64,000 nt of DNA, from positions 1-64,000 of the forward strand of contig CALALB010000017.1 of the NCBI GenBank assembly GCA_937923175.1, read 5' to 3'. The DNA comes from an uncultured Chromatiaceae bacterium (GTDB taxonomy: Bacteria; Pseudomonadota; Gammaproteobacteria; Chromatiales; Chromatiaceae). Positions within the stretch are counted from its first letter, which is position 1, and the number at the start of each line of letters is the position of its first letter. Positions 9,490 through 19,145 of this stretch are shown here, piece by piece. A program made the translations under genes and the position numbers. Below the pieces are notes generated by a model, which saw only the letters and a list, made by a program, of their open reading frames with translations, did not search any database and had not been told where the DNA came from.

Positions 9490-9684
9490 ACAGGCATGTA
9501 GATTAGGGTAAGGGCGACGAAGATCGTTTTTTCTCGTTGTTCAGTGCTTATCGACCTTTGCTAACGGTTAGGCAAAAAGAATGACGAGATCATCCCTGAA
9601 ACCCTTTATGATCGAAACAAGTCTCGTCACCCTCCCCTAACATCCTTCCACGTTCTCGTTTTTTAAATAGAGGGGATTCGAAAG

Positions 9685-10096
9685 GGACAATAAGCCGAGT
9701 TCTGTGTTCCGACTTCTCTTTCCCGATAGGTCGAAATGATGGCCATTTATCTGGGATTCTGATTGCTCAGAACCTCAAGCGACCTAACCCGTCCCGCCCT
9801 TATTCCATTCTACCGGAATAAATTTGAATGGGCAGTTCTTATCCCCCTGGACGGGGAGAAGCGGGACCTATTTGGTCTTGCTCCGGGTGGGGTTTACCCT
9901 GCCGTTGGTGTTACCACCAACGCGGTGCGCTCTTACCGCACCTTTTCACCCTTACCGACTGGAGCCCAGCCGGCGGTTTGTTTTCTGTGGCACTGTCCGT
10001 GGACTCGCGTCCCCCAGGCGTTACCTGGCACCCTGCCCGCTGGAGCCCGGACTTTCCTCCCCTTCCAGATAGAAAGGGCGACTGTCTGGCCAACTC
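9685..10096 (-). ncRNA. rnpB: RNase P RNA (bacterial type A), apparently chimeric
   Basis: Minus strand contains ggggaggaaagtccgggctcc, gccaggtaacgcctggggg, ggtgcggtaagagcgcaccgc, accccacccggagcaagaccaaatagg, acagaactcggctta conserved RnpB blocks; 5' and 3' ends not complementary. Confidence 0.92.
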
Positions 10097-10101
10097 CCGA
10101 A

Positions 10102-10130
10102 ATAATATTAACAAAACCCAGTACCCTGAA
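10102..10130 (-). promoter_or_regulatory. putative sigma70 promoter of rnpB (TTCAGG-17-TATTAT)
   Basis: -10 TATTAT and -35-like TTCAGG at 17-nt spacing just upstream of the RnpB 5' end. Confidence 0.5.
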
Positions 10131-10164
10131 CCGCTCCTCCAGCCAGGAATGCGATCCAAGACCG

Positions 10165-11025
10165 CTAGCGGCGAGCGCCCAGACCGCGCTCCAAGCCAAG
10201 CCGATACAGCTCGGATTTATGGACACCGGTCAAGCGGGCGGTCAGGGCAGCGGCCTGAGCCAGAGGGAGGGTTTCGGCTAGGATGCGCAGGGTACGCAAG
10301 ACCTCGCCGGAGACGGCCTTCGGCTCAGAGGGAGGACAGCCTTCGATGAGGATCACCAATTCACCGCGCCGCTGATCGGCATCGGCCTGCAAACAGGCGC
10401 TCAGTTCGCCCACCGATCCGCATAAAAAGGTCTCAAAACGTTTGGTGAGCTCGCGGGCGATCACGAGCCGCCGCCCTGCACCGAACACCGCCTGCAGATC
10501 TGCAAGGGTCTCTAGCACCCGCTGGGGGCTTTCATAGAGGATCAGGGTGCCGGGCTCCGCGGCGACCGCCTCGAGCCAGGCGCGCCGACGGGACTGGGTG
10601 CGCGGCGGAAAGCCCAAAAACAAAAATCGATCGCTGGGCAGACCGGCTGCAGACAGGGCGCAGATTGCGGCATTGGGACCTGGGATCGGAACGACGCGGA
10701 TACTCCGCGCCCGGGCTGTTGCAACCAGTTGATAACCCGGATCACTGATCAGAGGTGTCCCTGCCTCCGAGACCAAGGCGAGGTGTTCGCCTGCCGCCAG
10801 CCGCGCTAGCAGCCGCGGGGTCATTTCCGATTCATTGTGTTCATGATAGGCGATCAGCTCGGTTGCAATCCCCAGATGGCTCAACAACTGTCGGGTAGTG
10901 CGCGTATCCTCGGCGGCGATGGCAACAACCTCGGCCAACACCTGACGGGCGCGTGCGCTCAGATCCCCGAGATTACCGATCGGTGTCGCCACCACATAGA
11001 GTATTCCGCTCTGAACTTGCATCAA
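10165..11025 (-). CDS. rsmI: 16S rRNA (cytidine(1402)-2'-O)-methyltransferase
   Basis: LYVVATPIGNLGDLSARA, AEDTRTTRQLLSHLGI, SEAGTPLISDPGYQLV, PGPNAAICALSAAGLPSDRFLFLGFPP. Confidence 0.95.
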   Translation of the reverse strand: MMQVQSGILYVVATPIGNLGDLSARARQVLAEVVAIAAEDTRTTRQLLSHLGIATELIAYHEHNESEMTPRLLARLAAGEHLALVSEAGTPLISDPGYQLVATARARSIRVVPIPGPNAAICALSAAGLPSDRFLFLGFPPRTQSRRRAWLEAVAAEPGTLILYESPQRVLETLADLQAVFGAGRRLVIARELTKRFETFLCGSVGELSACLQADADQRRGELVILIEGCPPSEPKAVSGEVLRTLRILAETLPLAQAAALTARLTGVHKSELYRLGLERGLGARR

Positions 11026-11130
11026 CCCTTGTCCCCATCGCCCGCGATGGACCCAATACAGGTTATAAACAGGTTATGAAGGCGTTCGAGTGGTTCGCCT
11101 ACCCATGATACTCGCTGGATACCAGGCGCC

Positions 11131-11514
11131 ATGACTAAACCCGATCTACCCCGCCCCCGTAGATCCGACCGGCGCGCCCTTGGGCAACGGAAGGAACGGC
11201 TTGCTGAATCCTTTCTGATCGCCCAGGGGCTGCGGTCGGTTGCGCGCAACCATCGCTGTCGTTTTGGCGAGATCGATCTGGTGATGCGCGAGCAGGATAC
11301 CCTGGTGTTTGTCGAGGTGCGTTATCGGCGGTCCAATCGGTTCGGGGGGGCGGCAGCGAGCGTGGACACCCACAAACAACACCGCCTGATTCAGGCGGCG
11401 CGCGACTATCTCATGCGCCATCCCACCCCTTTGGCCTGTCGCTTCGATGTCGTGGCAATCGGCGCTGCGGATGAGATCCAATGGATCAGACAGGCATTCA
11501 GTCTCGGGTTCTAG
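11131..11514 (+). CDS. YraN family (UPF0102) nuclease-fold protein
   Basis: AESFLIAQGLRSVARNHRCRFGEIDLVMREQDTLVFVEVRYR; divergent from rsmI as in other gammas. Confidence 0.9.
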   Translation: MTKPDLPRPRRSDRRALGQRKERLAESFLIAQGLRSVARNHRCRFGEIDLVMREQDTLVFVEVRYRRSNRFGGAAASVDTHKQHRLIQAARDYLMRHPTPLACRFDVVAIGAADEIQWIRQAFSLGF

Positions 11515-12011
11515 ACATGCACCAGGGATTCGGTTGCCCAATCGCCCAGGGCCCCGATCTGCTGCAGCAGGCAGGTCGGCTGATCCGGCTGGCGGCGGTC
11601 ATTGATGATCGCCGCCCCGCTCAAACCATCCTGGACGATCGTCAGATCGAACTCGCCGCTCAGCAGCTCCTTGCCGTCGCCGAAATCGGCACGATTGGCG
11701 CAGCGCCCTGCCAGCCGGATCGGCCACCTACCCAAGGTCGCCCAGGTGATCGACGAGATCCGTGTCGGACCCCCCTGAGCTCAGCCCGGCAAGCCGAGGA
11801 CCTGGCGCTCGCTGGCCGGATCAAGCTCGCGCTTGCCGGCATCGCCCTGCCCGACTTCGATCCAGCCCGGGTCAAGCCAGTGGTCGCCGAGGGGGTAGTC
11901 TATCTCCTTGGCCTGGTCACCCCGCAAGAGGCCGAGCCGGTCGCCGAGCGCGCCCGCCGGATTCCCGGGGTAAAAACCTTAGTCTTGCTTTTCGAGTACT
12001 GGAATGCCTGA
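11481..12011 (+). CDS. BON-domain (DolP/YraP-like) protein, first BON domain apparently degenerate
   Basis: DRRPAQTILDDRQIEL resembles DolP N-terminal motif; C-term LAGRIKLALAGIALPDFDPARVKPVVAEGVVYLLGLVTPQEAEPVAERARRIPGVKTLVLLFEY is BON; middle reads better in another frame. Confidence 0.5.
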   Translation: MDQTGIQSRVLDMHQGFGCPIAQGPDLLQQAGRLIRLAAVIDDRRPAQTILDDRQIELAAQQLLAVAEIGTIGAAPCQPDRPPTQGRPGDRRDPCRTPLSSARQAEDLALAGRIKLALAGIALPDFDPARVKPVVAEGVVYLLGLVTPQEAEPVAERARRIPGVKTLVLLFEYWNA

Positions 12012-13392
12012 TTTAACCCAAGGCCTGCGGGCCGAATTGGCGCGCCTTGCCGGACCTGCCGGATTGCTCACCGACCCTGCCGATTGCTGGCCCTATGGCT
12101 ATGACAATAGCCGCCGCCAGGCCCTCCCCCAGGCGGTGGTCTTCGCCCGCGATGAGGAACAGATCGCCCGTCTCGTGCGCCTCTGCGCCGAGGCCGGACT
12201 GCCGCTGATTGCCCGCGGTTTGGGTACAGGGACCACGGGGGCAAGCGTACCGGATCGAGGCGGGATCGTCTTGTCTTTCGAGCGGATGGACCGGATCCGC
12301 CATTTTGCGCCCAAAGACCGGTTGATCATCGTCGAGCCAGGGCTCACCAATGCCCGTTTACAACAGGCAGTGGCCCAAGCGGGTTTCTTCTGGCCGCCCG
12401 ACCCGACCAGCGCCGCTGTGTGCACCATCGGGGGAAACCTGGCCCATAACTCGGCTGGACCACGCGCGGTTAAATATGGCACACCCCGCGAGAATACCCT
12501 GGGGCTGTGGGCGGTCAATGGTATCGGCGAGATCTTCCAAACGGGGGTGCTGACCACCAAGGGGGTGGTGGGCTATGATCTGACGCGCCTGCTGATCGGC
12601 TCGGAGGGCACGCTCGCCATCATCACCGAGGCGACCCTGAAACTGACCCCTCTGCCGGAGGCCAAACGTACCCTGCGCGCGGTCTATACCGATGCCCATG
12701 CGGCAGCGCGCGCGGTCTCCGCGATCATGGCCCAGCCGGTGGTCCCCTGCGCCCTCGAGTTCATGGATGGTGCGGCGATCGCCCTAGCCCGCTCCTATCG
12801 CGAGCTCGATCTCCCCGCAAATTCAGGGGCGTTGTTGATGATCGAGGTCGATGGACCAGCCTCCTGCATTGCCGAGGCCCAGCAAGCGGTCGCTGCAGCA
12901 GCGCGTACGCCTGGGCTTATAGAACTCAGGCTTGCTGCGACCGCGGCCGAGGTCGCGGCGCTTTGGCAGACGCGCAAGGCGCTCTCGCCGGCATTGCGCC
13001 AGATCGCCCCGAAAAAGATCAACGAGGATGTCGCTGTACCGGTCTCGCAGCTCGGGACCTTCATCGATGGCCTAGAACGACTGGGACAAGAGACCGGGAT
13101 CCGTATCGTCAATTTTGGCCATGCCGGCAATGGCAATATCCATGTCAATCTGCTCATCGACCCAGAGGATCCCGAGGAGCTTGAGCGCGCCGCCCAGTGT
13201 CTGGATGGGGTCTTCGCCCTGGTGCTCCGTCTGGGTGGGACCCTGTCGGGCGAGCATGGGGTCGGTCTAGAAAAACGCGAGTTCATCGCCCGCGAGCTCG
13301 ATCCCTTGGCGCTTCGCCTCATGCGGGCCATCAAGTCCCAATTTGACCCAAAAGGGATTCTCAATCCAGGTAAGACACTGCCGCTTGCCTGA
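12004..13392 (+). CDS. FAD-linked oxidase (GlcD/D-lactate dehydrogenase family)
   Basis: PLIARGLGTGTTGASVPDRGGIVLSFERM, CTIGGNLAHNSAGPRAVKYG, NFGHAGNGNIHVN, GEHGVGLEKREFI. Confidence 0.92.
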   Translation: MPDLTQGLRAELARLAGPAGLLTDPADCWPYGYDNSRRQALPQAVVFARDEEQIARLVRLCAEAGLPLIARGLGTGTTGASVPDRGGIVLSFERMDRIRHFAPKDRLIIVEPGLTNARLQQAVAQAGFFWPPDPTSAAVCTIGGNLAHNSAGPRAVKYGTPRENTLGLWAVNGIGEIFQTGVLTTKGVVGYDLTRLLIGSEGTLAIITEATLKLTPLPEAKRTLRAVYTDAHAAARAVSAIMAQPVVPCALEFMDGAAIALARSYRELDLPANSGALLMIEVDGPASCIAEAQQAVAAAARTPGLIELRLAATAAEVAALWQTRKALSPALRQIAPKKINEDVAVPVSQLGTFIDGLERLGQETGIRIVNFGHAGNGNIHVNLLIDPEDPEELERAAQCLDGVFALVLRLGGTLSGEHGVGLEKREFIARELDPLALRLMRAIKSQFDPKGILNPGKTLPLA

Positions 13393-13398
13393 GGCGCG

Positions 13399-15705
13399 TC
13401 AGCGCCCTGGCCGCACCAGGCCGCCGAGCCCGATATCCTCGAGGGCAGTGATCAATAGACGGCGCACCGATTTGGCATCCTCGCATTGCAGGGCCAGATT
13501 GAGCAGCTCGCGCGCCCGGGCGCGGCTGGTGCTGCGGATCACCTTCTTGACCCGCAGCAGACTGCCTGCACCCATGCTGAGGCTGTGAACGCCGATCCCA
13601 AGCAATAAACCAGTGGCCAGGGGGTCGCCGGCCATCTCGCCGCAGACACTGACCTCGCGCCCATAGGCCCTGGCGCCATTGACGATCTGCACCAAGGCAT
13701 GCAAAACGGCGGGATGATATTCGGTATAGAGCTTGGCGACATGGGGGTTATTACGATCGACAGCCAGGAGATACTGGGTCAGATCATTGGTCCCAACCGA
13801 CAAGAAATCGACCCGCCGCGCCAAGGACTCAACCTGATAAACCGCCGCCGGGACCTCGATCATGACCCCAACTGGCGGCATCCGCACCTGATAACCCTCC
13901 TCCAGGAGTTCATCATGGGCACGCCGGATGAGCGATAAGGCATCATCGACCTCGCCGACGGTGCTGATCATCGGGATCAGGATCTGGAGATTATCCAGCC
14001 CGATGGCTGCGCGCAGCAGGGCGCGCGCCTGGGTGAGAAAGATCTCAGGTTGATCCAGGGTCACGCGGATACCGCGCCAGCCGAGGAATGGATTGGCCTC
14101 CTGCACCGGGAAATAGGGCAGTGGTTTGTCGCCGCCGACATCGAGCATGCGGATGGTCACCGGGCGGGGGGCAAAGAGCTCCAGGACAGAGCGATAATTG
14201 GACATCTGGGCCGCCTCGCTCGGGAAGCTGTCGCGCACGATAAAGGGCAGCTCGGTGCGATAAAGACCCACGCCTGCCGATTCCTCGATGCCGAGCGGGC
14301 GGTTCTCTGAGACCAGGCCGGTGTTGAGATAAAGGGGGATCGTATAGCCATCAGTAGTCTCGGCGGGCAGATGGCGCAGGGCCTGAAGCTCGTTGGTGAG
14401 GGCGGCATCATCGGCAGCGAGCCGCTGATATTCAGCGCGCACCGCCGGCCCCGGTGAGACATAGACCCGTCCGCGATAGCCATCCACCACCATCTCGCGC
14501 CCTTCAACCCGGCTAAGCGGCAGATCAGCGACCCCCATGGCCGCGGGCACGCCCATGCCGCGCGCCAGGATCCCGACATGGGACGAGCCCGAGCCTGCGG
14601 TCGAGACGATCCCCGCGAGACGCTCACGCGGCACGGCGGAGATCTGCAGCACACTGAGTTCCTCACCCACCAGGATGGTCTGGGGCGGATATTGGATAGG
14701 TGCAGCCACCCGATGTTGCAGATGCATCAGGATGCAGCGGCCTAGGTCGCGCACATCTGCGGCGCGCTCGCGCAGATAGGGATCCTCCATCGCCTCGAAG
14801 GCGCGCGCATGTTCAGCAATGGTCTCACGCAAGGCCCCAGGCGCCCAATTGCCGGCGCGGATGCGCGCCAGGGTCCCATCGATCAGGGTGTCGCTTTCAA
14901 GCATCAGGCGCCAGGCATCGAACAGTGCCAGGTCGTCGGCCCCTAGATGATCGCGACTGCGTCCAGCAAAACGTTCAAGCTCCTGGGCAACCGCGCCCAA
15001 CGCCCGCTCAAACCCCTCGACTTCGGCCTCGATGTCATCGGCGATCCGATCGGGCACCGCGTCCAGATCAGCCGGTGGATAGACCACCACCGCCTGGCCA
15101 ATTCCAATCCCTGGGGATGCTGCCAGACCAGGCAGGAAACGCTGGGGGATGCCGCCATCCTGCAAGCGGCTCAATTCACCGCTGGTTCGGGCATAGGTGA
15201 TGGCCCCCGCTAGCTGCGAGGCCAGGGTCATGACGAAGGTGACCTCATCCTCCCCGAAATGCCGGCTCTGGCGCTGGCGCAATACCAGGACGCCTAGGAC
15301 CTTGCGGTTTTGGATGATTGGGGCGCCGAGAAACCCGTGATAACGCTCCTCGCCACTGTCGATAATACGCTCATAACGGGGATGATTGGCGGCATCATCG
15401 AGATTGACCAGCTCAGCACGCTCACTCACCAAACCAATCAAGCCCCGCCCAAGCTCGATCCGAACCCGACCCACCGCCTCTTGCGGCAGACCATCTGTGG
15501 CCTGGAGGACATGGCGCTGATGCTCATAATCATTCAGATAGACCGAACACACATCCGCCCCAACCACCTGTTTGACCCGCCGTACGATGATCGCCAACGC
15601 CTGTTCGAGATCGGGCGCGTCATTGACCTCTTGGACGATCCGGCGCAATGAGCCGAGCACGCTCGGCGAGGCTGCAGGCCCGATAGGGGATGGGTATTCA
15701 GTCAC
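13399..15705 (-). CDS. ptsP: phosphoenolpyruvate-protein phosphotransferase PtsP (GAF + EI-Ntr)
   Basis: N-terminal GAF domain; TAGSGSSHVGILARGMGVPAAMG; GTNDLTQYLLAVDRNNP; CGEMAGDP. Confidence 0.93.
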   Translation of the reverse strand: MTEYPSPIGPAASPSVLGSLRRIVQEVNDAPDLEQALAIIVRRVKQVVGADVCSVYLNDYEHQRHVLQATDGLPQEAVGRVRIELGRGLIGLVSERAELVNLDDAANHPRYERIIDSGEERYHGFLGAPIIQNRKVLGVLVLRQRQSRHFGEDEVTFVMTLASQLAGAITYARTSGELSRLQDGGIPQRFLPGLAASPGIGIGQAVVVYPPADLDAVPDRIADDIEAEVEGFERALGAVAQELERFAGRSRDHLGADDLALFDAWRLMLESDTLIDGTLARIRAGNWAPGALRETIAEHARAFEAMEDPYLRERAADVRDLGRCILMHLQHRVAAPIQYPPQTILVGEELSVLQISAVPRERLAGIVSTAGSGSSHVGILARGMGVPAAMGVADLPLSRVEGREMVVDGYRGRVYVSPGPAVRAEYQRLAADDAALTNELQALRHLPAETTDGYTIPLYLNTGLVSENRPLGIEESAGVGLYRTELPFIVRDSFPSEAAQMSNYRSVLELFAPRPVTIRMLDVGGDKPLPYFPVQEANPFLGWRGIRVTLDQPEIFLTQARALLRAAIGLDNLQILIPMISTVGEVDDALSLIRRAHDELLEEGYQVRMPPVGVMIEVPAAVYQVESLARRVDFLSVGTNDLTQYLLAVDRNNPHVAKLYTEYHPAVLHALVQIVNGARAYGREVSVCGEMAGDPLATGLLLGIGVHSLSMGAGSLLRVKKVIRSTSRARARELLNLALQCEDAKSVRRLLITALEDIGLGGLVRPGR

Positions 15706-15774
15706 GTCTCGCTCGATTTGTACCAGACCGGATCACTGCCCCAGGACGTCCCCTTGGACAGGTGTCCCTTCAGG

Positions 15775-15804
15775 CCCCGAGACGGCGGTCCCCGAGACGG
15801 CGGT
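15775..15804. repeat. perfect 15-bp tandem duplication (ccccgagacggcggt)x2
   Basis: Direct reading of the ptsP-rppH intergenic sequence. Confidence 0.9.
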
Positions 15805-15822
15805 ATCCATGGATCGAGTCAC

Positions 15823-16365
15823 TCACAGATAACTGGACTTGAGCAATCCTGGCCGATCCACACGATGGGGATGGGGTTCGGGCATCCCTTCTGGGTAGAG
15901 CAGCGGTGCCAGCTCCTCTAGGGCCTGCTGATAGACATGGCGTTTGAAATAAACGACCTCATAGAGCGGCTGCCAGTATCTCACCCACCGCCAGGCGTCG
16001 AACTCGGGTTTGGCAGTGCGGTTGAGACAAAAGGCATCGTCACCACAGTGCACGCGCAGCATGAACCACAATTGCTTCTGTCCGATGCAGGTCGGCCCGC
16101 AGCCATGGCGCCGGATATAGCGCTTGGGCAGGTGATAACGCAGCCAACTGCGGGTACAGCCGAGGATGGTCACATCCTGTTCGCGCAGTCCGACCTCCTC
16201 CTCAAGCTCGCGAAAAAGGGCCTGTTCAGGCGTTTCATGGGCATTGATGCCGCCCTGGGGGAATTGCCACGCGTTTTGGCCAATGCGGCGTCCCCAGAAG
16301 AGGCGGCGTTCCTGATTGGTCAGGATGATGCCAACATTGGGTCTGAAGCCGTCATGATCGATCAA
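15823..16365 (-). CDS. rppH: RNA pyrophosphohydrolase (Nudix)
   Basis: [55 protein letters not shown]; adjacent to ptsP. Confidence 0.95.
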   Translation of the reverse strand: MIDHDGFRPNVGIILTNQERRLFWGRRIGQNAWQFPQGGINAHETPEQALFRELEEEVGLREQDVTILGCTRSWLRYHLPKRYIRRHGCGPTCIGQKQLWFMLRVHCGDDAFCLNRTAKPEFDAWRWVRYWQPLYEVVYFKRHVYQQALEELAPLLYPEGMPEPHPHRVDRPGLLKSSYL

Positions 16366-16564
16366 GGACGGTCTCTCCTTGGGTGGTGGCTTGTATTTAT
16401 TCTTTCATAGACCCCTTGGATGCAGCAAGGGCGCAGTGCATATAGCGATTTTGAATCAAGCACTTGTTGAATCAGGCGGTTAGCCGGACCGACCCCTCTA
16501 CCTCCCCCCTAGCCCACCCTTGCGGATCAGGGGCTAACCCTGGGAGGATTAGATCTAGTCTGGA

Positions 16565-17239
16565 TTGACTCGGAAAACTGCCGTGCCGCTTGCCATCTTC
16601 GACCTCGACAATACACTTCTTGCTGGCGATTCAGATTATCTATGGGGCTGTTATCTGGTCCAGCAGGGTCTGCTCGATGGCACCTGGTATGAGCGGGAAA
16701 ATGAGCGTTTTTATCGCGAATATCGCGAGGGGACCCTGGATATCCAGGCATTTTTGCGCTTTGCCTTACGGCCTCTGCGCGAGCACCCCCGAGATCTTCT
16801 GGAATCATTGCGTCGGCGCTTTTTGGATGAGGTCATTGCGCCCCTGATCACCGCCCCGGCATGCGCCCTTGTCGAGCATCACCGCACGGCAGGCGATACC
16901 CTCGTCATCATCACCGCCACCAACGCCTTTGTGACCGCGCCGATCGCGGCGCGCCTCGGGATCGAACATCTGATCGCCACCCAGCCCGAGGAACGGGCTG
17001 GGCGTTACACCGGCGAGGTTGCAGGTATCCCTGCCTTTCGCGAGGGCAAGGTCATCCGGCTCGAGCATTGGCTGGCTGAACGAGGGCTGGATCTCAATGG
17101 GAGCTTTTTTTATAGCGACTCGCATAACGACCTACCGCTCTTGGAGCGGGTCGATCATCCCCGTGCCGTCAACCCCGATCCCAAGCTCAAGACGATCGCC
17201 GAACAGCGCGGCTGGCCGATCCTGTGGCTGGGGACCTAA
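16565..17239 (+). CDS. HAD-IB family hydrolase (SerB-like)
   Basis: AIFDLDNTLLAGDSDYLWG, ITATNAFVTAPIAARLGIEHLIAT, FYSDSHNDLPLLERVDHPRAVNPD. Confidence 0.9.
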   Translation: MTRKTAVPLAIFDLDNTLLAGDSDYLWGCYLVQQGLLDGTWYERENERFYREYREGTLDIQAFLRFALRPLREHPRDLLESLRRRFLDEVIAPLITAPACALVEHHRTAGDTLVIITATNAFVTAPIAARLGIEHLIATQPEERAGRYTGEVAGIPAFREGKVIRLEHWLAERGLDLNGSFFYSDSHNDLPLLERVDHPRAVNPDPKLKTIAEQRGWPILWLGT

Positions 17240-17484
17240 ACCATTCCATTCGCCTACCCCATCGTCTCGGCACCCGGGATCGCCAAGCCCCCGAATGGCC
17301 CTATCGTTGGCACAAATGTTCGTTTGAGGTCTCGGCAAAACCCAGCCGGCGCAGCCGCCGCAGCCGCGCTGGCACTGCTCCAGCCGTCATCAGTTCGTCA
17401 TCTTATTCATATCAATCGGTAACAGTTGCCGCCTAAGATAGACCTTTAGGCATTAGACAACTCCTAACTCGGCGAGGGCATTCG

Positions 17485-18249
17485 ATGGTCGCGACGGTTT
17501 CTGCGTCTACCACTAAACGCGGCGAGCGTTTATACGCTGAGATCGCAACCTCAAGGGCCGCGGTCCGCGAGGCGCAGGCACTCCGCTACCAGGTCTTCGG
17601 TGAGGAGATGGGCGCCCGACTCAAAGGGGAGGCCGGCTATGATCATGATGAATTCGACGATTACTGCCAACATCTCCTAGTCCGCGATTCCCGCACGGGG
17701 CGCGTGGTCGGCTGTACCCGGCTGCTTACCGACACCAGTGCCCAGCAGATCGGATGTTTTTACTCTGAGGGGGAATTCGATCTCACCGCCATCAAACGCC
17801 TGAAGGGGCGTCTGCTGGAGGTCGGTCGAACCTGCATTGCCCGGGAATTCCGGCAGGGTCCGGCGATCGCGGTGCTCTGGTCGGGTCTAGCAGGGTTCAT
17901 CCAGATCCATGGTTTCGATTATCTTTTCGGTTGTGCGAGTCTACCGCTTGGGGAGCATGATGTTCAGGCAGCAGCGATCATGAACCGACTGCGCCGGCAG
18001 GCCCTGGCGCCAGAGGGGTATCGGGTGACGCCGCGGGTTCCGTTGCTGACCACCCAGGTTGCCGATGAGGTCCTGGACGCCCCTTTACCTCCCTTGTTGC
18101 GCACCTATATCCGGTTAGGTGCCAAGGTATGCGGTGAACCCTGTCGTGACCCCGATTTCGGGGTTGCGGATGTGTTGATCCTGCTCAATCTCGACCATCT
18201 CAATCCAGTCTATTCGCGGCACTTTCTCGATCGGCGTGAGTTCTCATGA
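17485..18249 (+). CDS. olsB: OlsB-like GNAT acyltransferase (ornithine N-acyltransferase)
   Basis: AQALRYQVFGEEMGARL, VVGCTRLL, LEVGRTCIAREFRQGPAIAVLWSGLA; followed by a PlsC-like OlsA candidate. Confidence 0.75.
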   Translation: MVATVSASTTKRGERLYAEIATSRAAVREAQALRYQVFGEEMGARLKGEAGYDHDEFDDYCQHLLVRDSRTGRVVGCTRLLTDTSAQQIGCFYSEGEFDLTAIKRLKGRLLEVGRTCIAREFRQGPAIAVLWSGLAGFIQIHGFDYLFGCASLPLGEHDVQAAAIMNRLRRQALAPEGYRVTPRVPLLTTQVADEVLDAPLPPLLRTYIRLGAKVCGEPCRDPDFGVADVLILLNLDHLNPVYSRHFLDRREFS

Positions 18250-18296
18250 TCCCATCTGGATCTGAGGCGTGTTTTAGAGGTTGACGGCGGCAGGTC

Positions 18297-19139
18297 GTGA
18301 CGCTAAGTAAGATCCTGGTCTTTGCCATAACGAGCGCGCGCACCCTTTGGCGTGCGCTCAGACTCACTGAGCATCTCCTCACGGGGGTGATAGTGGGCTG
18401 GTACGCAAGTCTTGCAAACCCTCAGCCAGTAGTCTGGTTGCCGCGGGCGGTGCGATGGTGGCACGCGCGCCTGTTGCGCGCCCTGGGGGTGCAGGTCTGG
18501 GTGAGCGGTAGACTGGAACCAAACTGTCTATTGGTCGCCAACCATATCTCTTGGCTCGATATCCCCGTTTTAGGGGCGCAGGGAGAGATTCATTTTCTCT
18601 CAAAGTCCGAGGTCAGACGCTGGCCGTTGATCGGTTGGTTCGCCGAACTGGCCGGCACCCGTTTCATCGAACGCGGCGCCTATCAAGCCGGGTCCGTGAT
18701 CCGTCAGCTTGGTGTCGATCTCGACCAGGGGCACACTGTGATGATCTTCCCCGAGGGGACGACGGCCGACGGCCGAGAGGTCAGGCCCTTTCATCCGCGG
18801 CTATTCGCCATCGCCCAGGTAAGTGCCACACCCATCCAGCCAGTGGCGATCCGCTATCGGACATCGGATGACCCAGGCCCTGACCTGAGGGTCCCCTATA
18901 TCGGGGATGATAGTCTGTTAGCCAATCTCTGGCGGGTTATGCGTCACCCGGATTTGATTGCCCAGGTCGTTTTCTTAGATCCTATCAAGCCGAGCGCGGG
19001 TGAAACGCGCCGCGCCCTCGCCCAACGCGCCCGTGCCTCGATCGTCGCCGCACTCAGGGCGTTGGCTCAAGAGGCGGGCACTACACTGCCGGCGCATCCC
19101 GGTCACTTGTTACGCCAAAGCGAGACCAAAGCGGCCTGA
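18297..19139 (+). CDS. 1-acyl-sn-glycerol-3-phosphate acyltransferase (PlsC/OlsA-like)
   Basis: NHISWLDIPVLGA (HX4D), FIERG, MIFPEGTTADGREVRPFHPRLF. Confidence 0.88.
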   Translation: MTLSKILVFAITSARTLWRALRLTEHLLTGVIVGWYASLANPQPVVWLPRAVRWWHARLLRALGVQVWVSGRLEPNCLLVANHISWLDIPVLGAQGEIHFLSKSEVRRWPLIGWFAELAGTRFIERGAYQAGSVIRQLGVDLDQGHTVMIFPEGTTADGREVRPFHPRLFAIAQVSATPIQPVAIRYRTSDDPGPDLRVPYIGDDSLLANLWRVMRHPDLIAQVVFLDPIKPSAGETRRALAQRARASIVAALRALAQEAGTTLPAHPGHLLRQSETKAA

Positions 19140-19145
19140 TCCCTT

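Noticed and set aside
1-9866. Interpreting the left AT-rich segment as a genomic island acquired by a gammaproteobacterium
   Set aside because: No integrase, transposase, tRNA or att repeats at the junction, and the junction breaks the essential rnpB structure; assembly chimerism is the simpler explanation.
9763-10349. Several overlapping ORFs (e.g. 9763-10281, 9828-10349, 9911-10159) as coding genes
   Set aside because: They overlap the RNase P RNA and the rsmI 3' end on opposite strands; no protein-family motifs, explained by rnpB and GC-rich antisense frames.
11511-11735. Minus-strand ORF MGRWPIRLAGRCANRADFG... as a gene between yraN and the FAD oxidase
   Set aside because: Its sequence is antisense to the DolP-like motif on the plus strand, and no independent family similarity was recognised.
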